Part shown: positions 4,790 through 5,091 of the stretch, piece by piece
Numbering within the stretch: position 1 is the stretch's first letter
Layout: the number at the start of each line of letters is the position of its first letter
Assembly (NCBI GenBank): GCA_030669265.1
Contig: DAOVDY010000086.1
Coordinates: 1 to 5,091 of the forward strand
DNA length: 5,091 nt
From: Desulfobacteraceae bacterium
GTDB taxonomy: Bacteria > Desulfobacterota > DSM-4660 > Desulfatiglandales > B25-G16
Direction of reading: 5' to 3'
Translations under genes and position numbers: made by a program
Notes under the pieces: generated by a model
Seen by the model: only the letters and a program-made list of their open reading frames with translations
Databases searched by the model: none
Told to the model about the DNA's origin: nothing

Positions 4790-5091
4790 AAAATACCCTT
4801 AATCAATCAAAGATACAACAGCTTATAAGAAAAGGAGTGAGGATTGACCGCCCGGAAACTATTACTATTGGAGAAGAGGTATCTTGTGATCAAATATCAG
4901 ATAAGGGGGTTGTAATTCACTCTGGGTGTAAGATTTATGGCTCTCATACAGTAATAATGTCTGGATGCGAAATTGGCTACGAGGGCCCTGTGACGATCGA
5001 AAACTGCCAGTTAGGTCCTGATGTCAAATTAGATGGAGGATTTTTTTCACAGTCAACATTTTTAGGAAAGGCTACATTAGGATCAGGTGCC
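4786..5091 (+). CDS. GlmU-like left-handed beta-helix (hexapeptide repeat) protein, N-terminal part (3' partial)
   Basis: The frame opens at an ATG overlapping the rapZ stop and stays open to the window end, giving 102 residues. A short N-terminal helix (about 4-16) leads into VRIDRPETITIGEEV and then repeated [hydrophobic]-x-[small] turns: VVIHSGCKIYG (42-52), VIMSGCEIG (56-64), VTIENCQLGPDVKL (69-82) and FLGKATLGSGA (92-102). These are the hexapeptide repeats of a left-handed beta-helix, the fold of the acyltransferase domain of GlmU and of related sugar acyltransferases. No N-terminal pyrophosphorylase domain (no LAAGxGTRM loop) is present, so this is not a full bifunctional GlmU. From memory, Desulfobacterota have similar proteins annotated as 'GlmU' or UDP-GlcNAc pyrophosphorylase-related; the function is unproven. 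No clear ribosome site is seen, so translation probably depends on coupling to rapZ. Substrate unknown. Confidence 0.8.
   Translation, partial: MKNTLNQSKIQQLIRKGVRIDRPETITIGEEVSCDQISDKGVVIHSGCKIYGSHTVIMSGCEIGYEGPVTIENCQLGPDVKLDGGFFSQSTFLGKATLGSGA

Overview
The window is an AT-rich, densely packed bacterial chromosome segment with eight protein-coding genes: two cut by the window edges and six complete. No RNA gene, CRISPR array, insertion sequence or phage gene is visible. The protein types suggest an anaerobic bacterium of the former Deltaproteobacteria (Desulfobacterota), perhaps a sulfate reducer or syntroph. The best pointers are a MoeA-like protein with a four-cysteine tail, an FmdB zinc ribbon with a long acidic tail, and a hexapeptide-repeat 'GlmU-like' protein after rapZ. 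This placement rests on remembered family resemblance, not on a search.

Left block (2-2036, + strand): the C-terminal end of a MocA/MobA-type nucleotidyltransferase, a MoeA/MoCF-type molybdopterin-binding protein, and a DUF4213/DUF364 protein with a Rossmann-like C-terminal half and a proposed heavy-metal-chelating role. The genes are very close together and read as one operon. I infer a molybdenum or tungsten cofactor handling module in which the DUF364 protein may handle metal or cofactor.

Middle (2045-2721): an FmdB-type zinc-ribbon gene on the minus strand converges on the DUF364 gene with only 8 bases between stop codons. Its promoter lies back to back with a promoter for the right-hand block in the 191-base gap 2531-2721.

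Right block (2722-5091, + strand): purE (purine synthesis), a TsaC/Sua5-type threonylcarbamoyl-AMP synthase (tRNA t6A modification), rapZ (nucleotide-binding regulator, linked to amino-sugar control in E. coli) and the start of a left-handed beta-helix GlmU-like protein. Spacing is 7 bases, then 63 bases holding a hairpin, then an ATGA overlap. It reads as a housekeeping operon with a possible internal control point before rapZ. The rapZ/GlmU-like coupling fits a link to amino-sugar or cell-envelope metabolism, but that is inference.

Most of the window is conventional. The points most worth a second look are the MocA/MoeA-like/DUF364 cassette with its cysteine motifs, the unusual residues in PurE and RapZ signature loops, and the rapZ/GlmU-like pairing. 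I see no convincing wholly new system.
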